Part shown: in pieces, positions 36,705 through 44,553 of the stretch | Position numbering within the stretch: the first letter of the stretch is position 1 | Layout of the letters: each line of letters starts with the position of its first letter | DNA from: DATLGB01 sp037724045 | GTDB taxonomy: Bacteria > Actinomycetota > Thermoleophilia > Solirubrobacterales > Solirubrobacteraceae | Assembly (NCBI GenBank): GCA_037724045.1 | Contig: JBBJOW010000007.1 | Span: 30,415-94,414 of the forward strand | Direction of reading: 5' to 3' | Length of the DNA: 64,000 bases | Translations under genes and position numbers: made by a program | The notes under the pieces: generated by a model | Databases searched by the model: none | What the model saw: only the letters and a program-made list of their open reading frames with translations | Told to the model about the DNA's origin: nothing

Positions 36705-37775
36705 TTACTTGGTGCTGGTGCGGATAAGTTCTTCGAGTTGATCGAAGCGGCCATCGAGCGATCGCACGGTGCGCTGAGGCGTTCCGTCGCCGCTTGAGTC
36801 GTCGTCACCGCCCGCCACCGAGAAGAACAGAGCGAGCGCGACGAGCGAGACCGCCGCGACGGCGAGCGCCGCGCGCGTCGGCCGACTGCCCCGCGTTGCT
36901 TGGCTGCTCCGCGTTGCTTGGCTGCTCCGCGTTGCTTGGCTCCGCGTTGCTTGGCTCCGCGTTGCTTGGCTCCGCGTTGCTTGGCTGCTCCGCGTTGGTC
37001 GTGCGAGATGCTGCGGCTGGGGGAGCGGGCGTGTCGCGTCGGCGTCGAGGTTGTCGAGGTTGTCGAGGGCCTCGCGTGCGCTTCGGGGTCGGCGAGCCGG
37101 ATCCGACTCTGTCAGCCAAGCCACAAGCCCCGCGAGCCCGCCCTCGGTGATCTCGTCGATCAGCTTGCCGAGCGAGTAGAGGTCGCTCTGCCGGGAGGCG
37201 GCGGCGCCCTCCATCAACTCGGGCGCGAGGTAGCGCAGCGTGCCGACGATCGCCCCGGTCTGTGTCAGGCGGGTGGCTTCCTCGGCTTGCGCGATGCCGA
37301 AGTCCGTCAGGTGGACCCGCTCGTCGCTGCCGATGAGGACGTTGGCGGGCTTGATGTCACGATGCAGAACGCCCGCGCCATGGATGGCGTCGAGCGCCGA
37401 GAGGAGGTCGCGGGCGATCGTGCGCGCGGCGTCAGCAGTGGGCCGCGTGCTTGTCGTCAGCCGGTCCGCGAGCGTGCCGCCGTCCACGAACTCCATGACG
37501 AGGAACGGCGGCCCCTCCGTCTCGTAGTCGTAGATGCCGACGAGGTTTGGATGCGTCAAGCCGGCCGCGAGGCGGGCTTCCCGCGCGAAGCGCCTCAGGT
37601 AGTTCGGGTCGGTCGCCAGCGCGTCCGAGATCACCTTGATCGCCACCGGCCGCGCGAGGCGCTGGTCCTCGGCCAGCCAGACGACGGCCATCCCGCCTCG
37701 GCCGAGGACCCGCTGGAGCTTGTAGCGCCCGTCGGCGAGTTCCGCGCCTGGGACGTACTCGAAGGCGCCCGTCAT
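36705..37775 (-). CDS. membrane Ser/Thr protein kinase with repetitive juxtamembrane segment
   Basis: A 356-residue kinase. The Gly loop GRGGMAVVW, Lys47, HRDIKPAN (Asp140) and DFG (158-160) are intact; the C-lobe is short. A repetitive basic linker of ATRSQ/ATRSSQ units precedes a single transmembrane helix (ALAVAAVSLVALALFFSVAG). The outside part is only about 35 residues, ending in a predicted helix (RFDQLEELIRTSTK). It is co-transcribed, one base apart, with the lipoprotein gene upstream, a likely sensory partner. Confidence 0.9.
   Translation of the reverse strand: MTGAFEYVPGAELADGRYKLQRVLGRGGMAVVWLAEDQRLARPVAIKVISDALATDPNYLRRFAREARLAAGLTHPNLVGIYDYETEGPPFLVMEFVDGGTLADRLTTSTRPTADAARTIARDLLSALDAIHGAGVLHRDIKPANVLIGSDERVHLTDFGIAQAEEATRLTQTGAIVGTLRYLAPELMEGAAASRQSDLYSLGKLIDEITEGGLAGLVAWLTESDPARRPRSAREALDNLDNLDADATRPLPQPQHLARPTRSSQATRSQATRSQATRSQATRSSQATRSSQATRGSRPTRAALAVAAVSLVALALFFSVAGGDDDSSGDGTPQRTVRSLDGRFDQLEELIRTSTK
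36895..36993. repeat. tandem 15/18-base repeats in the kinase linker
   Basis: Six units in the order 18, 18, 15, 15, 15, 18 bases, each starting gttgcttggct and ending ctccgc. They encode the Ser/Gln/Ala/Thr/Arg linker in front of the membrane helix. Copy number can change without frame loss. Confidence 0.9.
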
Positions 37776-37776
37776 C

Positions 37777-38280
37777 TCAGTCGCCCTTCTTGTCCTTCTC
37801 GGCCTCTCTCGCTTCCTTCTCGGCCTCTCTCTCGGCCTCCGCGATCGCCCTTTCGGCGTCCTTGTCCGGGTCGTCCGGTGGTCCCGGTGCAGACGGTGGC
37901 TCCTGCGTAGCCGCTTCGTCATCCGCTGCGGGCGTCGGCGTCTGCACCTCGGGCACCGGCGTCTGCTGAGGCTCATCAGGCTCCGGCTCGCCCCGCAGCT
38001 CGGTTGTCACGGCGCGCGACGTGCTGGCGATCGCTGCGTCGAGTCTCTGCGCGCTGCCATCGCCGAGCTCGCCGGTTGCGCGCAGCCGCACAACCGCTTT
38101 GCGCAGATCGTCGAGCGCGCGCTCGGCACCGACAATGTCGCCCGCCTGGGCCGCCTGCCGCGCCCGGTCGACATGATCGACCATCCCGACCTGCTCGAGC
38201 GGGGCGAGGTTGTCAGAGCCCCCGCATCCAACGAGAACAGCCGCCGCCACGACCAGGGTGCTCATATTCGGGGCGCGCAT
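37777..38280 (-). CDS. lipoprotein with helical domain and charged tail
   Basis: About 167 residues from ATG 38280 (another ATG at 38265). The lipobox is VLVGCGG. A helical domain (HVDRARQAAQAGDIVGAERA, DLRKAVVRLR) is followed by a Pro/Thr linker and a very charged coiled-coil tail (AIAEAEREAEKEAREAEKDK). It precedes the membrane kinase by one base and could present a signal to it. No known family was recognised. Confidence 0.7.
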   Translation of the reverse strand: MRAPNMSTLVVAAAVLVGCGGSDNLAPLEQVGMVDHVDRARQAAQAGDIVGAERALDDLRKAVVRLRATGELGDGSAQRLDAAIASTSRAVTTELRGEPEPDEPQQTPVPEVQTPTPAADDEAATQEPPSAPGPPDDPDKDAERAIAEAEREAEKEAREAEKDKKGD

Positions 38281-38341
38281 GCTGCGAGCTTCCCCGGTGC
38301 AAATCTGTTTCATGCCGTGACCTACCTAACAGTGACAGCAG

Positions 38342-38415
38342 CGTCCCCGGCAGGACTCGAACCTGCGACCCGCTGCTTAGAAGGCAGCCGCTCTATCCAG
38401 CTGAGCTACGGGGAC
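38342..38415 (-). tRNA. tRNA-Arg (anticodon UCU)
   Basis: Complete cloverleaf on the leftward strand: acceptor GTCCCCG/CGGGGAC, D arm with GCTCAGCTGGATAGAGC, anticodon stem GCTGC/GCAGC with loop CTTCTAA, and T arm GCAGGTTCGAGTCCTGC. It reads AGA codons, rare at this GC content. The 3' CCA is not encoded. Confidence 0.95.
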
Positions 38416-38464
38416 AACGAGCCCAGAGGCTAACTGCGACCGCGTGCGGGCAGTCCCTCGGTGA

Positions 38465-38794
38465 ATGACTGACTACACGGCCACCGAGCAGGACCTGCGC
38501 GACCGCCTCGCCGACGTGCAGGCGCGGCTGGCGAAGCTGTCCGCGAAGCCTGAGCGCGGAGCGAACCTCTCGTTCGGCAAGCGCATCGGCGACGGGACGA
38601 TCGAGGCGGTGAGCCGGCTGACCGACGTCGGCGTCGGCGAGAACCTCGAGGTGACCGAGGGGAAGATCACGCACGCGCTGGCGAAGCTCGAGGCCGGAAC
38701 CTACGGGTGCTGCGACGTGTGCGGCACGCCGATCAACCCGAAGCGTCTCGCGGCGATGCCCGAGAGCGCGGTCTGCATCGACCACGCTCGCTGA
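38465..38794 (+). CDS. DksA/TraR-type zinc finger protein
   Basis: A 109-residue protein with an N-terminal helical region (ATEQDLRDRLADVQARLAKL) and a C-terminal zinc finger CCDVCGTPI and CIDHAR. The coiled-coil acidic tip of true DksA is not obvious, so it may be a TraR-like or actinobacterial variant. Such proteins bind the secondary channel of RNA polymerase and adjust stringent control. It starts 50 bases beyond the tRNA-Arg gene, in the opposite direction. Confidence 0.85.
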   Translation: MTDYTATEQDLRDRLADVQARLAKLSAKPERGANLSFGKRIGDGTIEAVSRLTDVGVGENLEVTEGKITHALAKLEAGTYGCCDVCGTPINPKRLAAMPESAVCIDHAR

Positions 38795-38800
38795 CGGACG

Positions 38801-39298
38801 TCAGTCCTCGTCGTCGTCGCCGGAGTCGTCCGGCGCCTGGTCGTCCTCGTGGGCGCTGTCCCACTCCTCGAGGACGGTGTCGAAGCGCTTGCCGCCCAGC
38901 CGGGAGGCGAGGTCGTCGTCGAGGTGGTCCGCCGCGGCGGCGACGGTCAGCACGGCGTTGCGCATCTCCCCCGCCTGCAGCGTGTCGCCCAGCAGGTCGT
39001 ACTCGGCGATCAGCGTCCCGTTGAGCAGGCGGAACTTCACGAAGACGTGGGTCTGGTTGAGGACGTTGAGGAGGTTGAGCGCCTCCGCCCCGCCGGGCGA
39101 CTCGGGGTCGATGCCCTGGACCACCGGGGAGTGGACCTTGATCATCACGCTGGTCTCGTTCCACCGGTACGCGTGGACGAACACGCCCGCCGTGCCGAAC
39201 AGCAGGCGGTAGCTGCGCTTGTCGGCCGAGGCATCGAACTGGAAGTCCTCGCGGATGAGGATCCCGGCGATCTGCTCGATGCTTGCGTTCACGTCCAT
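38801..39298 (-). CDS. YbjN-domain (type III chaperone-like fold) protein
   Basis: A 165-residue protein starting at ATG 39298. It has the YbjN alpha/beta fold pattern: SYRLLFGTAGVFVHAYRW, NLLNVLNQTHVFVKFRLL, NGTLIAEYDLLGD, and a highly acidic tail (DDQAPDDSGDDDED). YbjN-like proteins are widespread in actinobacteria with poorly known function; the fold is shared with secretion chaperones. It is convergent with the DksA-like gene, 6 bp apart. Confidence 0.78.
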   Translation of the reverse strand: MDVNASIEQIAGILIREDFQFDASADKRSYRLLFGTAGVFVHAYRWNETSVMIKVHSPVVQGIDPESPGGAEALNLLNVLNQTHVFVKFRLLNGTLIAEYDLLGDTLQAGEMRNAVLTVAAAADHLDDDLASRLGGKRFDTVLEEWDSAHEDDQAPDDSGDDDED

Positions 39299-39335
39299 TC
39301 GGCCGCATCTTCGCAGGCGAGGGGCGACTAGATGC

Positions 39336-40073
39336 TCAGGCGGTTCTCGGCTGGGCGGCCAGGGCAATCGCCGTCGCGTCCGCGAGGTCGCTCGCGAGAC
39401 CGGCGGCGGCGCGGCCCTGCAGGCGGGAGGAGGTGCGCACGCGGACGGAGTGCAGGCGGTCGATGCGAAGGTCGTGGGCGCGTAGCGCGCGCTCGAGCGC
39501 CTCATCCTCGAGCGCTTCGAGCGGCTCGATGCCGCCGACGCGCCGGTAGGCGTCGGCGGTGAGCGACATGGAGGCGCCGGCGAAGTGATGGTGCTGGGCG
39601 GTCGGCGTGTGCGCGTGGACCGTGGCGAGGCGCTCGACGGCGCGAGCGGCGCGCCGCTCGAGGACGTCCGGATGCAGGTCGCCGCCGTCGAGCTCGATCC
39701 ATCCGCCGACGGCGTCGGCGCCTGTGGCGATCGCCTCGAGCTGGCGGACGAGCCAGTCGGAGGCGACGACGGAATCGGCGTCGGTGGACGCGATCAGCCC
39801 GGTCGGCGCGAGCAGGGACGCGGCAAGGTCCATGCCCATGCGGCGGGCGGGGCCGACCCCGCCGCCCGGGCCGGTCAGGACCGTCAGCCTCAAGCCGTTC
39901 GTCACGACGGCGGCGAGCGCCTCGCCGTGGGTGTCGTCAACACATTCCGGGTGCAGGACGAGAACGGCGGCGTACTCGTCGTGCCCGAGGCCGTCCTGGG
40001 CGGCGAGGGCGCGCAGGCAGGCGCCGATGGTCTCGGCCTCGTCGAGGGCGGGGATGACGACGACGGCCTTCAC
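39336..40073 (-). CDS. family 2 glycosyltransferase
   Basis: A 245-residue GT-A enzyme. AVVVIPALDEAETIGACL opens the nucleotide-sugar site, ASTDADSVV supplies the DXD metal motif, and HHHFAGASMSLTADAYRRVG is the acceptor-side region. No membrane segments. It is the last gene of the leftward operon that starts near 44.5 kb, overlapping the FAD reductase gene by 4 bases. Sugar donor and acceptor are unknown. Confidence 0.87.
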   Translation of the reverse strand: MKAVVVIPALDEAETIGACLRALAAQDGLGHDEYAAVLVLHPECVDDTHGEALAAVVTNGLRLTVLTGPGGGVGPARRMGMDLAASLLAPTGLIASTDADSVVASDWLVRQLEAIATGADAVGGWIELDGGDLHPDVLERRAARAVERLATVHAHTPTAQHHHFAGASMSLTADAYRRVGGIEPLEALEDEALERALRAHDLRIDRLHSVRVRTSSRLQGRAAAGLASDLADATAIALAAQPRTA

Positions 40074-41188
40074 GCGGGCGGGGGCGGGCTCCCGGCGGCG
40101 ATGAGCTCCTGCCCGCGGTCGTAGTCATCGTCGCGCTCGTGCGTGAGGACCCCGACGCACGCGCCGTCCTCGCCGGCGTACCAGACGGCCCAGGCGCCAT
40201 CACCGTGGTCGGCGAAGCGCGCCGAGTCGAAGCCGTCGCCCCAGGCGGCGTACTTGAGCGTGTGCTCGCCGACGGTCGACCAGAAGCCAGGGACGCTGTC
40301 CCACACCGCCTCCCTGTCGCCGGCCAGCCGACGGCCCGCGACCTCGCCCTGGGTGAGCGCGTCGCCCCAGTGCTCGACGCGCAGCGGGCGCCGGGCGACC
40401 GGGTGCTGGGCCACGCAAGCGTCACCCGCCGCGTAGACGTTGTCGGCGGTGGTGCGCAGCGCGGCGTCGGCGGCGATGGCCCGGCCGCCCTCCCCCATGC
40501 GCAGCCCGGCCTCGCGCGCCAGCTCGACGCGTGCAGCGGCGCCGGTGGCGAGCAGCACGACGTCGGCGGAGGCGGCATCGGCGGGCTCGAGCTCGCGGCC
40601 CAGCTCGAGGATGCAGCCGAGCTCGGTGAGAAAGCCGGCCAGACGCTGACCCGCCTCCTCCCCCAGCCGATCGCCCTGTGGGATGGCGTCCTGACCGACG
40701 ACGGTGACGCGCGCGCCGCGCATGGCCAGCGACGCGGCGGCCTCGCAGCCGATGAAACCGGTCCCCACGACGACCACACGCGTTCCGGGCTCCACCATCT
40801 CCCTCAGCGCGAGCGAGTGACGGACCGTGCGGACGACGTGGACGTGGTCGTGCTCGACTTCGATGCGAACCGGCTCGGCGCCCGTGGCCAGCACGCAGCC
40901 CGTGTAGAGCAGGCGGCGGCCGTCCTCGAGCGTCACCACGCGGGCTTCGGGGTCGAGCGACGCTGCCGTCCCGTAGAGCACCTCGACGCCGGGCACCTCG
41001 TCGAGCGGCAGCGCATCCTCGCCCTGCTCGCCGCGCAGGAACTCCTTGGTCAAGGGCGGCCGGTTGTACGGCGGGCGGTCGTCGTCGGTGACCAACTGGA
41101 CGGACCCGCTGCCACCCGCCTCGCGGTAGCCGCGCGCCGCAGCGTGCCCCGCGGGGCCGCCGCCGACGATGACGATCCGATCCGTCAC
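40070..41188 (-). CDS. FAD/NAD(P)-dependent oxidoreductase (ferredoxin reductase-like)
   Basis: A 372-residue two-dinucleotide-fold flavoprotein. FAD loop VIVGGGPAGHAAARGYREAG, NAD loop VVVVGTGFIGCEAAASLA, and the FAD-binding VYAAGDAC match the BphA4/rubredoxin-reductase group. It could reduce a ferredoxin or rubredoxin for an oxygenase, but no such partner is in the operon. The GTG start overlaps the methyltransferase stop by 4 bases. This gene type is unexpected among the methyltransferase, acyl-CoA-dehydrogenase-like and glycosyltransferase genes around it. Confidence 0.9.
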   Translation of the reverse strand: MTDRIVIVGGGPAGHAAARGYREAGGSGSVQLVTDDDRPPYNRPPLTKEFLRGEQGEDALPLDEVPGVEVLYGTAASLDPEARVVTLEDGRRLLYTGCVLATGAEPVRIEVEHDHVHVVRTVRHSLALREMVEPGTRVVVVGTGFIGCEAAASLAMRGARVTVVGQDAIPQGDRLGEEAGQRLAGFLTELGCILELGRELEPADAASADVVLLATGAAARVELAREAGLRMGEGGRAIAADAALRTTADNVYAAGDACVAQHPVARRPLRVEHWGDALTQGEVAGRRLAGDREAVWDSVPGFWSTVGEHTLKYAAWGDGFDSARFADHGDGAWAVWYAGEDGACVGVLTHERDDDYDRGQELIAAGSPPPPA

Positions 41189-41751
41189 CGGCGCTCGAAG
41201 CGGTCCAGCAGGTACTCGGGATGGGCCTCGGCGTGGACGCGCACGAGCCCGGCACGGAGGCGAAGCTGCGCGTGGACCTCGTCGCCGGTGAGCTGATGGG
41301 TCCCGCGGCCGCGCCACGACACCGCCAGCAGCGTGCCGGCCCGCGGCATCAGCGCCTCCAGCGCGTCGAGCAGGGTGGTCAGCGCGTCGGGCGAGAAGTA
41401 GTAGAGGACCTCGGAGCAGACGACGAGGTCGAAGGTCCACTCGGGCAGGTCCTCGGGCGCCGAGCCGAGCCGCACGTCGACGTTGGGCGTCGTCTGGAGC
41501 CGGCGCGACGCCTGTTCTACCGCGGTGGGCGCCGGCTCCAACGTGATCAGCCGTCCGCAGCGAAGTGCGAGCCGCTCGCTGAGCACCCCGATCGAAGCTC
41601 CCAACTCGAGCCCGAACGGGTACGTGCGGTCCCCCAGCGCGGCGATCGTGGCGTCGTACTTGGCCCGCTCGTACTCGCTGGACTCATAGCCCCACGGATC
41701 GCCGGACGCCTGGTACTGCGCCTCGAACTCCGAGACCGGGTTGCGCGTCAC
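41185..41751 (-). CDS. class I SAM-dependent methyltransferase (NodS-like)
   Basis: A 188-residue methyltransferase. The N-terminus EAQYQASGDPWGYESSEYER is characteristic of NodS-type N-methyltransferases; the SAM loop is LELGASIGVLSERLA, and motif IV-like FDLVVCSEVLYYF is clear. NodS methylates the free amine of a deacetylated chitooligosaccharide, and a polysaccharide deacetylase gene in the same operon makes an aminosugar substrate plausible by analogy. The GTG start overlaps the previous stop by 4 bases. Confidence 0.9.
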   Translation of the reverse strand: MTRNPVSEFEAQYQASGDPWGYESSEYERAKYDATIAALGDRTYPFGLELGASIGVLSERLALRCGRLITLEPAPTAVEQASRRLQTTPNVDVRLGSAPEDLPEWTFDLVVCSEVLYYFSPDALTTLLDALEALMPRAGTLLAVSWRGRGTHQLTGDEVHAQLRLRAGLVRVHAEAHPEYLLDRFERR

Positions 41752-42704
41752 GCCTCGAGCTCCGCGCGCCCGGCGCGGGCGACCAGCGGGTCGAGCCGGT
41801 GCTGCAGCAGGAAGACGTCGAGGTCGCGCTTGGCCCGATCGAGCGCGCCGCCGGTGGCCAGCGGCCTCGAGCCGGTGGCGCGGATCGCCTCGTCGACGAG
41901 CGTGCGGCAGCAGCCGGCGACCGCGTCGCGCAGGTGGGTGGCAAAAGCCGGCGTGGGCGCCTCGGAGCGCGCCGCCTCGGCCATCCACAGGTCGATGGTC
42001 GCGTGCGCCGTGCGCATGCGGCCGACCGCCAGGGCGACGAGGTCGGTCGCCTCCTTCGCGCGCAGGATCGACAGGGCGGCGTCGAGGGCCGCGTCGGCGA
42101 GCCCGGCCCACGTGGCCGTGGTGCGGACGGCGTCGCGCGCGAACCACGGAAGCGCACCGATCGGGCCGACGACACCGAGCACGGGCGCGCCGTCGAAGAC
42201 CACGCGATGGGACGCGGAGGCGCGCAGGCCGGCGGAGCGGTACCAGTCCTCATCGATCGTCGCGCCCGACGCCAGGTCGACGTGGACGAGGTCGCCGCGG
42301 ATGAGCACGAGCACGCGGTCCAGGCCGCCGGAGCCCGAGCAGAAGGTCTTCACGCCGAACATGCGGTCCCCGTCGACGCGGGCGGGCTCGCCCTCGCCCG
42401 GAGCCGGGTCGGCGCCCCAGACGCCGAGCAGCCCGTCGAACTCCGTCAGGCCGAGTCGCTCGACGGCGTTGACGTGGCCGTCGAAGATCCGCCCGACGGA
42501 ACCGTCGGCGCGCGCGACCGCCCGCACGGCCTCGAGCTGGTCGGCGAGGCCGGCGATCGGCGCGAGCATGCCCGCCTCGCCCAGCACCGCAAAGGCGTCG
42601 TCCGGGAACGGTGGGATGCCGGCGAAGCGGTCGCGCTCCGCGGCCCCGGCGGCGATCTGCTCGACCTTCGAGCGAAGCGAGACTGGATCGGTGACGACGG
42701 CCAT
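41748..42704 (-). CDS. acyl-CoA dehydrogenase-like flavoprotein
   Basis: A 318-residue protein with the acyl-CoA dehydrogenase layout but shorter than the family's 380-400. The N-terminal helices (DDAFAVLGEAGMLAPIAG, ARADGSVGRIFDGHVNAVER), the beta domain (GVKTFCSGSGGLDRVLV) and the C-terminal helices (TLVDEAIRATGSRPLATGG) are present. The catalytic Glu is not obvious, so oxidation of an acyl-CoA is not assured. Similar genes occur next to deacetylase, NodS-like and glycosyltransferase genes in other actinobacteria, from memory. It follows the deacetylase by about 10 bases once the duplicated gap flank is removed. Confidence 0.8.
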   Translation of the reverse strand: MAVVTDPVSLRSKVEQIAAGAAERDRFAGIPPFPDDAFAVLGEAGMLAPIAGLADQLEAVRAVARADGSVGRIFDGHVNAVERLGLTEFDGLLGVWGADPAPGEGEPARVDGDRMFGVKTFCSGSGGLDRVLVLIRGDLVHVDLASGATIDEDWYRSAGLRASASHRVVFDGAPVLGVVGPIGALPWFARDAVRTTATWAGLADAALDAALSILRAKEATDLVALAVGRMRTAHATIDLWMAEAARSEAPTPAFATHLRDAVAGCCRTLVDEAIRATGSRPLATGGALDRAKRDLDVFLLQHRLDPLVARAGRAELEA

Positions 42705-42752
42705 GACGCGACGCTACCCCGGCCGGTCGCTCGGAACCGCGCCGAGCTCGTC
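42698..42752. repeat. 55-base sequence duplicated across the gap (left copy)
   Basis: Identical to 42853-42907. It includes the ATG region of the acyl-CoA-dehydrogenase-like gene and the end of the deacetylase. It is most likely one genomic locus seen at two contig ends. Confidence 0.9.
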
Positions 42753-42852
42753 NNNNNNNNNNNNNNNNNNNNNNNNNNNNNNNNNNNNNNNNNNNNNNNN
42801 NNNNNNNNNNNNNNNNNNNNNNNNNNNNNNNNNNNNNNNNNNNNNNNNNNNN
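42753..42852. other. 100-N scaffold gap
   Basis: Exactly 100 N, a default scaffolding length. Because the flanks are the same 55 bases in the same order, probably no sequence is missing and the contigs should simply overlap. Confidence 0.98.
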
Positions 42853-42907
42853 CGGCCATGACGCGACGCTACCCCGGCCGGTCGCTCGGAACCGCGCCGA
42901 GCTCGTC
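42853..42907. repeat. 55-base sequence duplicated across the gap (right copy)
   Basis: Identical to 42698-42752; see that entry. Confidence 0.9.
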
Positions 42908-43339
42908 GTGCATCAGCACGACCTCACCGGGCCGGGGCGCGAAGCGCATGTCGGCCGCCGCGTCACCGCGCCAGTCGTGGGTGTCATGCGTCCAGCCGGC
43001 CACCCGCAGGTCGCGCTCGGCGGCGAGCTCGGCGCTCCACGGCGCCGCCATGCCGTAGGGGAACCGCCACCACCCGACGGGCTCGCCGAACGCCGCCAGC
43101 GCCCGGTCGGTGTCCGCCGCCACCGCCGGGCGGGTGGACTCCGGGTGCTTGAGGTGCGCCCACCCATGCAGCCCCACGAGGTGACCCTCGGCGCGGATCC
43201 GACGCACCAGGTCGGGGTACATGGCGACCCGCGGCGAGAGCGGGAAGAAGGTCGCGCGGGCGCCCGCGCGGGTGAGCGCGTCGAGCAGCGGCGGCGTGAA
43301 CTCCGGGTCCGGTCCGTCGTCGAAGGTCAGCGCGATCAG
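42869..43339 (-). CDS. polysaccharide deacetylase (NodB-like), probable CTG start
   Basis: About 156 residues, a compact NodB fold. IALTFDDGPDPEF holds the catalytic and metal-binding Asp pair, GLHGWAHLKHP the two zinc His residues, RFPYGMAAP the arginine motif, and VVLMHDEL the late His. It removes N-acetyl groups from an aminosugar polymer or glycan. No ATG, GTG or TTG lies before IALTFDDG; CTG 43339 overlaps the TGA of the preceding gene (CTGA), like the other NTGA overlaps in this operon. In the true sequence its stop lies about 10 bases before the next ATG. Confidence 0.85.
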   Translation of the reverse strand: MIALTFDDGPDPEFTPPLLDALTRAGARATFFPLSPRVAMYPDLVRRIRAEGHLVGLHGWAHLKHPESTRPAVAADTDRALAAFGEPVGWWRFPYGMAAPWSAELAAERDLRVAGWTHDTHDWRGDAAADMRFAPRPGEVVLMHDELGAVPSDRPG

Positions 43340-43863
43340 GGCGACTGCGGCTCCACGCGCGAGCCGCGCTCGTAGGTCAGGTGGCCGCCGAGCCAGCCTC
43401 CCGCTCCGATGAAGCCCATCGCGACTGCCGACAGCATGAAGCCGCGGCCGCGCTCACCCCGGCGCCGCGCCGCCAGCGAGGCCACCTGGAGGTTCGCGCC
43501 GACTGCGTTGGTGGCCGCGTGGACGAGGCCGGCGCGCCGGATGGCCGGCGAGCGCTCCGCCTCGTCGTGCCAATCCGACCACCCCGTGGCGAGCACAGCC
43601 GGCAGCGCGAGCAGACCGGTCGCGACCAGTGCGTCGGCCCCGTCCTTGCGGAGCAGATCGAGGACCAGTGCGCTCGTCCAGGTGCCGATCGTGACGTCGG
43701 TGAGCAGCGGGTGGATGGCGTGGCCGAGCCAGTCGCCGCGCAGCGCGGGCTTCATCGGGCCAGCCATGGTCTTGTCGAGGACGGCGGCGATCTTCTTCGC
43801 CGGGGTGTCGAGAACGGCAGCGGCCTCGAGACGCTCTGTGGCTGCGGTCAGCGGATGGGTCAC
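43336..43863 (-). CDS. DUF2231-type membrane protein
   Basis: A 175-residue protein with a GTG start. GDWLGHAIHPLLTDVTIGTW is the DUF2231 hallmark (HxxHP-like His), followed by about four membrane helices (ALVATGLLALPAVLATGWSD, AVAMGFIGAGGWLGGHL). Function is unknown; the conserved His residues suggest heme or metal binding in the family. It overlaps the regulator upstream and the deacetylase downstream by 4 bases each. Confidence 0.82.
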   Translation of the reverse strand: MTHPLTAATERLEAAAVLDTPAKKIAAVLDKTMAGPMKPALRGDWLGHAIHPLLTDVTIGTWTSALVLDLLRKDGADALVATGLLALPAVLATGWSDWHDEAERSPAIRRAGLVHAATNAVGANLQVASLAARRRGERGRGFMLSAVAMGFIGAGGWLGGHLTYERGSRVEPQSP

Positions 43864-44537
43864 GCTAGATCGGCTACCCGATTGATCCGCCGGTAGACGC
43901 GCCCGGGACGCCCGGGCCCGTCGCGCAGCGTCCGGTCGGTCTCCTCCAGCAGCCCGGTCGCGCGCACGTCGCGGCGGAAGTTGGCCGCGTCGACCTCCTC
44001 GCCGCGCAGGGCGACGTAGAGCCGCTGGGCGTGGGCCAGCGTGAACTCCGCGGGCAGCAGACCACCGGCGACGCGGACGAACCAGGCCTTGTCGCCGACG
44101 CGGGCGCGCAGGCGCCAGAGGCCGTCGTCAACGATGCGCGCGTGGTCGAGCGCGAGGTCGGTGAGGTCGTCGACCGCGTGCCATGAGGCCTCGCGCTCGG
44201 GCGGGCCCTCGCCGAGCGCCTCCGGCGCCACCAGCGCGAGATAGGCGACCGACGGCAGCCAGCCGCGCGGGTCGCGCGCCGGCTCCGCGTAAGTGCGCAG
44301 CTGCTCGAGGTGCACGGGCGCGACGCCGGTCTTCTCCCGCAGCTTGCGCTCGGCCGTCATGGCGGGGTCCTCCCCTGCCCCGACGAAACCGCCCGGCAGA
44401 GCGAACAGCCCGCGCTGGGGCGGCTCCAGGCGGCGGGCGAGCAGCACCGAGAGCCCGGCGGGCGTCACGGTGAAGACGACCGGGTCCGCGGTCAGGCCGA
44501 CCGGCGCGTCATAGCCCGCGCTGTTCTCCGCTTTCAC
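43860..44537 (-). CDS. NrtR-like transcription regulator (Nudix plus winged helix)
   Basis: A 225-residue protein: an N-terminal Nudix fold (VVFTVTPAGLSVLLARR) and a C-terminal winged helix (ALRGEEVDAANFRRDVRATG, RTLRDGPGRPGRVYR). The Nudix box, GGFVGAGEDPAMTAERKLRE then KTGV, has Lys where catalytic boxes have the second Glu of REXXEE, so hydrolysis is probably lost. In NrtR the fold senses ADP-ribose and represses NAD genes. Here it heads a surface-glycan-like operon, so its effector and targets may differ. Confidence 0.85.
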   Translation of the reverse strand: MKAENSAGYDAPVGLTADPVVFTVTPAGLSVLLARRLEPPQRGLFALPGGFVGAGEDPAMTAERKLREKTGVAPVHLEQLRTYAEPARDPRGWLPSVAYLALVAPEALGEGPPEREASWHAVDDLTDLALDHARIVDDGLWRLRARVGDKAWFVRVAGGLLPAEFTLAHAQRLYVALRGEEVDAANFRRDVRATGLLEETDRTLRDGPGRPGRVYRRINRVADLA

Positions 44538-44553
44538 CCGTGACCCGCTCGGA

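Noticed and set aside
36895..36993. CRISPR or iteron array
   Set aside because: Direct tandem units without spacers inside the kinase gene, all multiples of three.
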